Positions 6,204 through 14,173 of a stretch of 14,173 nt of DNA are shown here, piece by piece. A program made the position numbers and the translations under genes. The first letter of the stretch is position 1; the number at the start of each line of letters is the position of its first letter. The notes under the pieces were generated by a model, which was not told the origin of the DNA, made no database searches, and saw only the letters and a program-made list of their open reading frames with translations. The DNA is from Methanobacterium sp. (GTDB taxonomy: Archaea > Methanobacteriota > Methanobacteria > Methanobacteriales > Methanobacteriaceae): the NCBI GenBank assembly GCA_003161815.1, contig PMNN01000176.1, positions 1-14,173 on the forward strand, given 5' to 3'.

Positions 6204-7517
6204 ATGAGTTACAAAGGAGTTTGTAAGGTTTTTTTAGATTCATGCGACATATCTGTTGGTGACATTATTTTGATAATCAAAAATAGTGTAGAATACAGGG
6301 GCATGGTTTTAAACAGAGCAGCAGGTGTGGATGATAAACATTTAGTGCTTAAATTAGATAATGGTTACAATATAGGGGTTGATGTAACTGATGCACAAGT
6401 AGAACTTTTGGAGAAGGGAGAAAAACCTAAAATAGAGTTACCTAAATTTGATATAAAGAAAGATCCTGATAAGGAAGATATAACCATAATATCTACTGGG
6501 GGAACTGTTGCATCCATAATTGATTATAAAACTGGCGCTGTCCATCCCGCTTTCACTGCAGATGACCTTCTGCGCGCAAATCCTGAATTAATGGAGCAGG
6601 CTAACATTAAAGGGAAGGCCATACTTAATATTTTAAGCGAGAATATGAAACCAGAGTATTGGATTAAATCCGCTCGTAACATAGCTGATGAGGTTAATAA
6701 TGGTGCATATGGGGTTGTTGTGGCGCATGGAACTGACACCATGCATTATACTTCTGCAGCATTGAGTTTTATCCTGGATACTCCTGTTCCCATAATTTTA
6801 ACCGGAGCACAGAGGAGTTCAGATCGACCGTCAAGTGATGCTTTCCTGAATCTGATGGCGTCAGTTACAGCAGCAAAATCAGATATAGCTGAAGTATTGG
6901 TTTGTATGCACTCCACCATGAATGATTCTCAGGCTTATTTACATCGGGGTACAAAGGTTAGGAAAATGCACACCTCCCGGCGGGATACTTTTCGCAGTAT
7001 AAACACTCAACCTCTTGCTAGGATTCAAAATAGTAATTTAGAAATTTTGGATAAAACCATAGATTATACGAGGAGAAGTCTAGATGAAATTAAAATTTAT
7101 GATTCGTTGGAAGAGGATGTTGCATTAATAAAGAGTTATCCTGGAATATCCGTGGGTATAATAGATTATTATTTGGATAAAGGATTCAAGGGGCTAGTGT
7201 TAGAGGGTACAGGATTAGGGCATTGCCCAGAAGAATTGATGCCTTCACTCCAACGGGCAAATGATATGGGAATTCCAGTGGTAATGACCTCCCAATGTCT
7301 CTACGGAAGAGTTAATATGAATGTTTATAGCACGGGCCGTAAACTTGTAGACTCAGGAGTGATTTCAGCTATGGATATGTTGCCAGAGACGGCTTATGTT
7401 AAACTGGTATGGACATTAGGTCAAACACAGGATTTAGATGAAGTGAAAAATATAATGCAAACTAGTTTGAAGGGCGAAATTCGACGTAAAACATCCCAGA
7501 AATATTTTTTAATTTAA
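6204..7517 (+). CDS. gatD: Glutamyl-tRNA(Gln) amidotransferase subunit D (asparaginase-like)
   Basis: Glutaminase-type subunit of the archaeal GatDE complex: it releases ammonia from Asn or Gln for conversion of Glu-tRNA(Gln) to Gln-tRNA(Gln) by GatE. In the 437 aa, residues 1-80 are the small beta-rich N-terminal domain specific to GatD. The type I L-asparaginase domain follows, with STGGTVAS (T98, T101), [10 protein letters not shown] (T177, D178), LTGAQR and KVRKMH (K254). T101, T177, D178 and K254 are the catalytic set known for M. thermautotrophicus GatD, here at the same numbers. The second asparaginase half holds [14 protein letters not shown] and [11 protein letters not shown]. The start is supported by GAGGG (6194-6198) 5 nt upstream. 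It is 19 nt before gatE and surely co-transcribed. AAATTATATCA at 6160-6170 is a possible box A. Confidence 0.96.
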   Translation: MSYKGVCKVFLDSCDISVGDIILIIKNSVEYRGMVLNRAAGVDDKHLVLKLDNGYNIGVDVTDAQVELLEKGEKPKIELPKFDIKKDPDKEDITIISTGGTVASIIDYKTGAVHPAFTADDLLRANPELMEQANIKGKAILNILSENMKPEYWIKSARNIADEVNNGAYGVVVAHGTDTMHYTSAALSFILDTPVPIILTGAQRSSDRPSSDAFLNLMASVTAAKSDIAEVLVCMHSTMNDSQAYLHRGTKVRKMHTSRRDTFRSINTQPLARIQNSNLEILDKTIDYTRRSLDEIKIYDSLEEDVALIKSYPGISVGIIDYYLDKGFKGLVLEGTGLGHCPEELMPSLQRANDMGIPVVMTSQCLYGRVNMNVYSTGRKLVDSGVISAMDMLPETAYVKLVWTLGQTQDLDEVKNIMQTSLKGEIRRKTSQKYFLI

Positions 7518-7525
7518 CTCATGAA

Positions 7526-7531
7526 GGTGAT
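7526..7531 (+). promoter_or_regulatory. Ribosome binding site GGTGAT of gatE
   Basis: GGTGAT lies 5 nt before the gatE ATG inside the 19-nt gatD-gatE gap. The same hexamer precedes the TTG start at 3889 and the GTG start at 11911, so it is this genome's common Shine-Dalgarno form and helps fix those unusual starts. Confidence 0.75.
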
Positions 7532-7536
7532 TTTTA

Positions 7537-9414
7537 ATGGATTATGAGAAAATCGGTCTTAAAATGGGATTGGAGGTACACCAGCAGCTTAACACGAATG
7601 AAAAATTATTTTGTCCCTGTGAATGTAGCCTCACCGATAAAAAACCACAACTAAAGATTTTAAGAAATTTAAGACCCACTCAAAGCGAGTTGGGTAAAAT
7701 CGACAGGGCAGCATTTGAAGAATCCCGACGCAAACTTCAATTTGTCTACGAATCCTACGATCATCACACTTGCCTAGTTGAAGCTGATGAAGAACCACCT
7801 CGTCCATTAAATCTAGAAGCTCTGGAAATATCTCTCATAATTGCTTCGTTGGTAAACATGCAGATTGTGGATGAATTCCATGTCATGAGAAAACAGGTTA
7901 TAGATGGAAGCAATACTGGAGGATTTCAAAGGACGGGATTAGTAGCCACTAATGGTTATTTGGAAACAGACTATGGAAAAGTAATTATAGAGAATCTCTG
8001 CTTAGAGGAAGACGCAGCCAGAAGAATGCATGAAGAGAAAGGAAAAACTAATTTCCGGTTGGATAGATTAGGAATCCCTCTAGTTGAGATAACAACTGAT
8101 CCTAGTATTAATAACCCTCAGCAAGTGAAGGATGTGGCTTATCAAATAGGCCAGATTTTGCGTAGTACTAAAGTTAAGAGGGGACTCGGAACTATTCGTC
8201 AGGATTTAAATATATCTATCAGTGAAGGCGCTCGAGTTGAGATTAAAGGGGTTCAAGATCTGGATTTAATGCCTAAAATGGTTGAAAATGAGGTTAAAAG
8301 GCAGATAAATCTTCTTCAAATTAAAGATGAGCTCCGAAAAAGAGATGCAAGTATAGAAAATGAAATATTTAATGTGGGGGCGGTCTTTACAGATACGAAG
8401 TCAAAGATAGTGTCTAAGGCATTATCTAACGGAGGTAGTGTTTTGGCTGTTAAACTCAATGGATTCGCGGGTTTAATTGGAAGAGATATTCAACCTGATA
8501 GAAGATTTGGAACAGAGCTTGCAGGATACGCTAAAAAAATGGGCGTATCTGGCATATTTCACACTGATGAATTGCCGTCATATGGAATAACACAGGAAGA
8601 AGTTGGAGCTGTAATTAATATTATCGGAGCGTTAAAAGAGGATGCGTTTATCCTTGTGGCAGATGAGGATGAAAAAGCCAGAAATTCTCTTATAGAAGTC
8701 CAGAGTAGAGCAGAAAATGCTATAAAGGGAGTCCCTGAGGAAACCAGGAAGGTTCTGGATGATGGGAATACAGAATATTTACGTCCTCTCCCTACTGCCA
8801 GTAGAATGTACGTGGAAACTGATATACCAGCTATTACCATAGCCCGAGACTATCAGGAGAGTTTAAAATCCAATCTACCTGAGCTGCCTGATGTAAAGAA
8901 GAATCGTGTAATGATGGAACATGGATTAAGTGAAGATCTGGCATTACAATTGGTTAGAATTGATAAAACAAGTGAATTTGAAAAACTCAAAGCGGAATAT
9001 AAGGTTGACTCCTCAATCATAGCTTCCACTTTAGCTTACACTATCAAAGAACTTAAAAGAGAGAGATTAAATGTGGATGCATTGGATTTGAAAGTTTTGG
9101 GAGAAGTTTTCTTTTACATTAATGAAAATAAGATCCCGGCAGCTTCCATCCCAGCAGTATTGCGAAGTGTGGCTAGACATGGATACTCGGTTAGTGAAGC
9201 GGTTAAAGAAGAAGGCTTGGAAAAACTGTCAAAAGCGGAAGTAGAGCTGATTATTGATAATTCAATCTCCTCAAATAATGATATTATTAAAGAGCGAGGA
9301 ATGGAAGCTATGGGTCCTCTGATGGGGATAGTTATGAAGTCTCTTAAGGGAAAAGCAGATGGTAAATTAGTTAATAAACTTTTAAAAGATAAATTAATTA
9401 AGCTGATAGACTAA
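7537..9414 (+). CDS. gatE: Glutamyl-tRNA(Gln) amidotransferase subunit E
   Basis: tRNA-binding kinase/transamidase subunit of GatDE. It phosphorylates the glutamyl group on mischarged Glu-tRNA(Gln) and amidates it with ammonia from GatD; archaea of this kind use this route for all Gln-tRNA(Gln). The 625-aa length is usual. The GatB/E cradle domain opens with [12 protein letters not shown] (9-20), then [12 protein letters not shown] and [16 protein letters not shown]. The AspRS-like GAD insertion that separates GatE from bacterial GatB spans about 280-410 (including [19 protein letters not shown]). [16 protein letters not shown] (about 415-430) returns to the cradle. The C-terminal helical and YqeY-like tail (about 480-625), which senses the tRNA D-loop, ends with [24 protein letters not shown] precedes the ATG. 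It is second gene of the gatD-gatE operon. Confidence 0.97.
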   Translation: MDYEKIGLKMGLEVHQQLNTNEKLFCPCECSLTDKKPQLKILRNLRPTQSELGKIDRAAFEESRRKLQFVYESYDHHTCLVEADEEPPRPLNLEALEISLIIASLVNMQIVDEFHVMRKQVIDGSNTGGFQRTGLVATNGYLETDYGKVIIENLCLEEDAARRMHEEKGKTNFRLDRLGIPLVEITTDPSINNPQQVKDVAYQIGQILRSTKVKRGLGTIRQDLNISISEGARVEIKGVQDLDLMPKMVENEVKRQINLLQIKDELRKRDASIENEIFNVGAVFTDTKSKIVSKALSNGGSVLAVKLNGFAGLIGRDIQPDRRFGTELAGYAKKMGVSGIFHTDELPSYGITQEEVGAVINIIGALKEDAFILVADEDEKARNSLIEVQSRAENAIKGVPEETRKVLDDGNTEYLRPLPTASRMYVETDIPAITIARDYQESLKSNLPELPDVKKNRVMMEHGLSEDLALQLVRIDKTSEFEKLKAEYKVDSSIIASTLAYTIKELKRERLNVDALDLKVLGEVFFYINENKIPAASIPAVLRSVARHGYSVSEAVKEEGLEKLSKAEVELIIDNSISSNNDIIKERGMEAMGPLMGIVMKSLKGKADGKLVNKLLKDKLIKLID

Positions 9415-9492
9415 ATTAAAAAACTAGAGAAAATTTAGATCATAAAATTGTTAATGATTTTATAATGCAAGATTAAAAGGAATTGATCAAGT

Positions 9493-10410
9493 ATGGATGA
9501 ATATGATATGGTGATAATAGGTTCAGGACCTGCTGGATTAACAGCTGCTATTTACTCCGGCAGGCAGAATTTCAAGACTCTAGTTTTAGAGAAAGCATTA
9601 GCAGGTGGAACTGGGTTGATAGTACCGCTCATGGAAAACTATCCGGGCTTTGATATGATATCTGGGAGAAAATTGATAGAGCTTATGAAAATACAGACTA
9701 TGAAACATGCAGAAATAAAAGAATTTGAGGAAGTTAAGAAGGTGGAATACAATGGAGATCTGTTGAAAATATCCACCACTAAAGCTAGTTACATGTCTAA
9801 ATCCGTTATATTAGCTACAGGTAGTAAGCATAGATTTCTTAATGTTCCAGGTGAAGCTGAATTTCTAGGTCGAGGAGTTTCTTACTGCGCCACCTGTGAT
9901 GGTCCATTATTTGTAGGCCGGAGAGTACTTGTAGTCGGCGGAGGGAATAGTGCCGCTCAGCAGGCGATATATCTGGATAGTATAGGAGTTTTGGTGGCTA
10001 TGGTCCACCGGAGAGATGAACTTAGAGCTGAAATTTATCTGCAGAAACTTTTAGAAGATAAGGATATACCCATAATCTGGAATTCCGAGTTGGAGAAGAT
10101 TAAAGGTGATCAACTGGTGCAAAGCGCAGTTTTGTATAATATAAAGACAGATCAAAAAGAAGAAGTGATTACAAACGGCGTATTCATTGCTGTTGGTGAA
10201 ATACCAGCTAATCAGGTGGCTAAGGAGATGGGAGTAGAAATTGATGAGCGTGGTGGATATATAATTACAGATAAAGGTCAAAGAACTAACCTTCCAATGG
10301 TTTACGCTGCCGGTGACATAACAATTGGAAACAATCAGTGGTTGATTGCATGTTCTGAAGGGGCTGTAGCTGCTTTATCTGCATATAATGACATTCGAAT
10401 AAAGAAATAA
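9493..10410 (+). CDS. trxB: Thioredoxin reductase-like flavoprotein
   Basis: 305-aa FAD disulfide reductase that passes electrons to thioredoxin-type proteins in the cytosol. The FAD Rossmann motif is GSGPAG (10-15); the redox-active disulfide is CATC (132-135) followed by DG; the second nucleotide-binding fold has [12 protein letters not shown] (147-158) and HRRDELR (172-178), the site that reads the NADPH 2'-phosphate in bacterial enzymes; the C-terminal FAD motif is YAAGDI (271-276). Length and layout match low-molecular-weight TrxB. The presence of HRRDxxR suggests NADPH use, but a Methanocaldococcus family member is known to use reduced coenzyme F420, so the electron donor is open. It lies 78 nt after gatE; a TATA-like GATTTTATAATG around 9455-9466 suggests separate transcription. 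AAGG lies about 12 nt before the ATG. Confidence 0.93.
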   Translation: MDEYDMVIIGSGPAGLTAAIYSGRQNFKTLVLEKALAGGTGLIVPLMENYPGFDMISGRKLIELMKIQTMKHAEIKEFEEVKKVEYNGDLLKISTTKASYMSKSVILATGSKHRFLNVPGEAEFLGRGVSYCATCDGPLFVGRRVLVVGGGNSAAQQAIYLDSIGVLVAMVHRRDELRAEIYLQKLLEDKDIPIIWNSELEKIKGDQLVQSAVLYNIKTDQKEEVITNGVFIAVGEIPANQVAKEMGVEIDERGGYIITDKGQRTNLPMVYAAGDITIGNNQWLIACSEGAVAALSAYNDIRIKK

Positions 10411-10844
10411 TGAAATTTATTGGAGTGATAATCGCAAATAATTGAATTTAAAAGAGTAAATATAAAGGAATATTCTCTTAAATTCGATCCTAAATGAAAG
10501 AATTGGGAATTTGAATTAATAGCGTAATTTTAGAAATAACTCGGAAATTGATGAGTTATCAAGTATAAGAAAACCTATTTTATGAACAAAATGTTATTAT
10601 ATTGTTATTCATAAATCCCATGACGAATCTAAATTTGCCCGTGGTTAGAGCTTAAAAATTATGATATCCACTTGTAGGCATTGGCAAAAATATAAGACGC
10701 TTGAAAATCTCTGAATCAAGTGAATATAGACGATTCAATCGAAATTTTAATAGTGAGTGTTTTGAGCTTAGAATCACCATTTTTTACTCATTAATAATTT
10801 TTTTTATTTGATTTTATTTTTTTTTCTTATGAAGATATATTACA
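10411..10844. other. 434-nt spacer with serial inverted repeats and T-tracts; possible non-coding RNA
   Basis: No open frame of note. Inverted repeats in order are: ATAACTC (10536-10542) with GAGTTAT (10553-10559); TTTATGAA (10579-10586) with TTCATAAA (10608-10615); CCATG (10618-10622) with CGTGG (10640-10644, one G-U); and TGAATC (10712-10717) with GATTCA (10732-10737). The segment 10617-10700 is richer in G and C than the rest of the spacer. It ends in T-runs at 10780-10785, 10798-10805 and 10817-10825. This could be an unrecognised structured RNA or the untranslated regions of the neighbours; the case is suggestive only. Confidence 0.35.
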
Positions 10845-11699
10845 GTGGTTAAATTGGTATCTGATGTTAAATTCGGCCCTGCAGGAAATCCTTTAGGATA
10901 TATAGGTGAAACTATAAATGTTTGTGATTATATTCGTAGAAGAGGATTAAATGCATATGAATATCAAGCCACATATGGCGTGCGTATTTCTAAACAATCT
11001 GCTTTAAAGCTTAAAAAGAGCTCTAAAGAAAATAATATCCTTATTTCTATGCACGCTCCATACTATATCAATTTATCCTCGAATAAGGATGATGTGGTTG
11101 ATAGATCCATTCAAAGATTAATTCAATCTGCAAAGGCTGCGGAATGGTTGGATGCCTACCGGATAGTGTTTCATCCCGGATTTTATACTAAATATACTCC
11201 CACTGAAGCTATGATGAAGCTTCAGAGTGCAATTAATGATTTAACGGAGAAATTGGAGTCCATGGGTGTTTCCAAGTATACATTCGCCCCGGAGACTACG
11301 GGTAAAAAAACACAACTCGGTAGTTTAGAGGAGATTATAAAAATCTGTCTTACACATGAAAACTTCACTCCTACAGTCGACTTCGCACATCTACATGCTA
11401 GATCAGGTGGAGGAATAAAAAGTAAAAAGGATTATGGGGAAATATTTGAGAAATTAGAAGATAATTTAGGTTTAAATTCACTGCATAGTCATTTTACAAG
11501 CATAGAATTCACGGATAAAGGTGAAAGAAGACATCATGCTCTTTTTGAGGATAATTATGGACCTCCAATGGAACCACTTCTTGAGGAAATAGCAGAAAGA
11601 GGCTGGAATGTTACTGTAATCTGTGAAACTCCCCTTTTAGATGAGGATGCTTTATTAATGCAGAAGGCTTATAATAAGATTTTGAAAATTTATGAGTAA
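10845..11699 (+). CDS. Endonuclease IV-family TIM-barrel protein (divergent metal site)
   Basis: 284-aa AP-endonuclease/xylose-isomerase-like TIM barrel close in length to E. coli Nfo. Most Zn ligands of Nfo have counterparts: H70 (SMHAPY), H110 (VFHPGF), E150 (APETTG), D179 and H182 (VDFAH), H214/H216 (HSHF), H230/H231 (RRHHAL) and E261 (CETP). Where Nfo has Asp in DRHHSL, this protein has RRHHAL (Arg228), so one ligand of the third zinc is missing or replaced by the preceding E227. It probably cuts at AP sites or a related lesion; another phosphoester or sugar-phosphate substrate is possible. The GTG start is chosen because homologues begin close to [12 protein letters not shown] (here residues 5-16); no Shine-Dalgarno sequence is evident and the upstream is T-rich, so the message may be leaderless. 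An 8-T tract (11713-11720) follows. Confidence 0.82.
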   Translation: MVKLVSDVKFGPAGNPLGYIGETINVCDYIRRRGLNAYEYQATYGVRISKQSALKLKKSSKENNILISMHAPYYINLSSNKDDVVDRSIQRLIQSAKAAEWLDAYRIVFHPGFYTKYTPTEAMMKLQSAINDLTEKLESMGVSKYTFAPETTGKKTQLGSLEEIIKICLTHENFTPTVDFAHLHARSGGGIKSKKDYGEIFEKLEDNLGLNSLHSHFTSIEFTDKGERRHHALFEDNYGPPMEPLLEEIAERGWNVTVICETPLLDEDALLMQKAYNKILKIYE

Positions 11700-11712
11700 T
11701 TCATGAAATAAA

Positions 11713-11720
11713 TTTTTTTT
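11713..11720 (+). terminator. T8 tract after the EndoIV-like gene
   Basis: Eight Ts 13 nt after the stop codon, without a strong hairpin. Archaeal RNA polymerase can terminate at such U-tracts alone. Confidence 0.35.
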
Positions 11721-11826
11721 GTATTCTCACATTCCATCAATTATTATTAATGAAATTTTATATCTTATAATACATATCCGTATAAACATATGATTATAAA
11801 AATTACTGATTCAATGGTCAGCTAAG

Positions 11827-11839
11827 AAAGGTAACCTTT
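11827..11839. promoter_or_regulatory. Dyad AAAGGT-A-ACCTTT upstream of the AAA gene
   Basis: Perfect 6-bp arms around one central base, 72 bp before the GTG start and upstream of the TATA-like TTTAAGTATATG near 11870. Its position and G/C content suit an operator, but nothing else supports this. Confidence 0.25.
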
Positions 11840-11910
11840 AATCTAAAAATTAATTATTGGCCCAAACTATTTAAGTATATGATTAAAAAAATATTAATGG
11901 TGATTACCTA

Positions 11911-13032
<1,122 letters not shown>

Positions 13033-13050
13033 ATTAAAATTACAATTTTC

Positions 13051-13059
13051 TTTTTTTTT
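13051..13059 (+). terminator. T9 tract between the convergent AAA gene and hemA
   Basis: Nine Ts start 18 nt after the AAA gene stop, within the 49-nt gap to the hemA stop on the other strand. This is a likely U-tract terminator for the plus-strand gene. The A-rich bases around 13067-13074 would give a short U-run for hemA in the opposite direction. Confidence 0.45.
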
Positions 13060-13081
13060 AATTTAATAAAAATATTTTCAT

Positions 13082-14173
13082 TTAATTTTCTGAAAAAATA
13101 GTTTCAGCTGCTTTAATCACCATAACGTCGTCTTTTTCTGCAGCATCCTTTATATTTTTAATTATATCGTAGAAGACACGGTCCACTACTACTTGAGTTA
13201 AATCATCAATTATCTTTTCCTTACCATTAAGGTCGCCCAAAATTTTCAACGCTTTAATGATCTCTTTTCGTCTTATTTCCTCTGCACTAGCCCGTATATG
13301 TGATATGATGGGTTCAACTTCCAAATGTTTTAATGATTTCTCTAAAAGTTTCAGTTCATCTTCAACGATTCTTTGAGCATTATAAACCTCCGATTCCCTC
13401 ATTTTAAGGTTTTCATCTGCTATAAACTTCAAATCATCCATATTGAATAGTTTAACACCTAAATCTTTCACATTTTCATCTATATCCCTTGGATTGGCAA
13501 TATCCACTATGACCAACTGGGAAAGATTCTCGGAGGGAACGGCTTTTTCTACCTCTGTACAAGTTAATATGGGATGAGGTGCTCCAGTTGCACTTATGAT
13601 CACATCAGCATCCTGCATGGCCTCATGAAGCCTGTCAAAATGAATAGCATATCCATTTAATTCACTTGCTAATTTAACTGCACTCTTATAGGTACGGTTA
13701 GCCACCACTATAGCTTTAAGCTTCTTTTCTACCAGAGCCTTAGCCACCAGAGTGCCCATTTTGCCTGCACCAATAACCAACACTTTTTTACATTTTAAAT
13801 CTCCATGCACAGATTCGGCGAGCTTCACAGCTGCTGTTCCAATAGATGTTGATCCTTGATTTATGCGCGTGTTTTTCCTTACCACTTGCCCTACGTGCAC
13901 GGCTTTAGTAAAAATAGTTCTTAATACTGGTCCCATACACCCTTCTTTAAGACCTCTTTTTCTCGCGTCTTTGATTTGTCCCAATATTTGGTCTTCGCCT
14001 ATTATCATAGACTCTAATCCTGATGCCAGTCGTAGAAGGTGTTGGAGAGCGTCTTTATCGCTTTCCACGGCGAAATTTGATAGATCCAGGGATAGATCTT
14101 CTTCTTTCAGCTGATCTGAAATTAGATAAAATTCAGCTCGGTTGCATGTTTTCAGGTAGATATATTCGTGGAT
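13082..14173 (-). CDS. hemA: Glutamyl-tRNA reductase (N-terminus outside window)
   Basis: NADPH-dependent reduction of glutamyl-tRNA(Glu) to glutamate-1-semialdehyde, the first step of C5 tetrapyrrole synthesis (F430, cobamides, sirohaem in methanogens). The open frame runs past the GTG at 14068 to the window edge, giving 363 residues. The upstream part reads [12 protein letters not shown], holding the catalytic Cys (codon at 14144-14146) in the TCNR signature, so 14068 is not the start; about 35-40 residues are missing. Then come [20 protein letters not shown] (catalytic domain), [20 protein letters not shown], the NADPH fold [30 protein letters not shown], and a long charged helix and dimerisation domain from about residue 275 to the end. 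It is convergent with the AAA gene across 49 nt. The promoter lies outside the window. Confidence 0.96.
   Translation of the reverse strand: MHEYIYLKTCNRAEFYLISDQLKEEDLSLDLSNFAVESDKDALQHLLRLASGLESMIIGEDQILGQIKDARKRGLKEGCMGPVLRTIFTKAVHVGQVVRKNTRINQGSTSIGTAAVKLAESVHGDLKCKKVLVIGAGKMGTLVAKALVEKKLKAIVVANRTYKSAVKLASELNGYAIHFDRLHEAMQDADVIISATGAPHPILTCTEVEKAVPSENLSQLVIVDIANPRDIDENVKDLGVKLFNMDDLKFIADENLKMRESEVYNAQRIVEDELKLLEKSLKHLEVEPIISHIRASAEEIRRKEIIKALKILGDLNGKEKIIDDLTQVVVDRVFYDIIKNIKDAAEKDDVMVIKAAETIFSEN

Noticed and set aside
10620..10720. ATGACGA and CTGA as a possible C/D box RNA
   Set aside because: C box has a mismatch and the boxes are about 90 nt apart without internal D'/C' boxes; kept only as part of a general structured-spacer observation.
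13082..14068. hemA starting at the GTG at 14068
   Set aside because: The same frame continues upstream with the conserved TCNR active-site motif to the window edge, so the gene is truncated by the window rather than starting there.

Overview
The window looks like chromosomal DNA from a hydrogenotrophic methanogenic archaeon of the Methanobacteriales, most likely a Methanobacterium-type organism. Four things point there: a three-gene 2-oxoisovalerate:ferredoxin oxidoreductase with the TPP and gamma parts fused, the archaea-only GatD/GatE amidotransferase, an ExoIII protein whose catalytic residues fall at the numbers known for the M. thermautotrophicus DNA uridine endonuclease, and AT-rich spacers with GGTGAT-type ribosome binding sites and GTG/TTG starts. 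I see no tRNA, rRNA, CRISPR array, insertion sequence or phage gene. Most of the window is core metabolism and information processing; the unusual signals are in the spacers and a few divergent genes.

Layout. 1-3806 (+): the 3' part of an AMP-forming acyl-CoA synthetase, a 120-nt spacer holding two overlapping hairpins, then vorC-vorB-vorA. Together these could turn a branched-chain fatty acid into its acyl-CoA and then, by reductive carboxylation, into a 2-oxoacid precursor of Val/Leu/Ile. 3889-4182 (+): a free-standing ATP-cone protein. 4250-4725 (-): a CheY-like response regulator broken by a frameshift and an in-frame stop. 4726-5200: an AT-rich gene-free stretch with a hairpin/T-tract and an operator-like dyad. 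5201-5980 (+): an ExoIII-family DNA repair nuclease. 6204-9414 (+): gatD-gatE, which make Gln-tRNA(Gln) from Glu-tRNA(Gln). 9493-10410 (+): a thioredoxin reductase-like flavoprotein. 10411-10844: a 434-nt spacer with several inverted repeats and T-tracts. 10845-11699 (+): a divergent endonuclease IV-family TIM barrel. 11911-13032 (+): an AAA ATPase resembling proteasomal regulatory ATPases but with a different N-terminal region and a His in the pore loop. 13082 to the right edge (-): hemA, glutamyl-tRNA reductase, convergent with the AAA gene.

How the genes fit together. Acyl-CoA synthetase plus Vor is a plausible amino-acid precursor assimilation unit. GatDE and HemA both use glutamyl-tRNA, one for protein synthesis and one for tetrapyrroles (F430, cobamides, sirohaem). 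The ExoIII and EndoIV-like proteins represent two unrelated AP-endonuclease folds in one neighbourhood. I did not find a clear new multi-gene system. The best leads are the occluded ribosome binding site at vorB/vorA, the twin hairpins before vorC, the solitary ATP-cone, the altered metal site of the EndoIV-like protein, the AAA protein with its non-canonical pore residue, and the structured spacer at 10411-10844.
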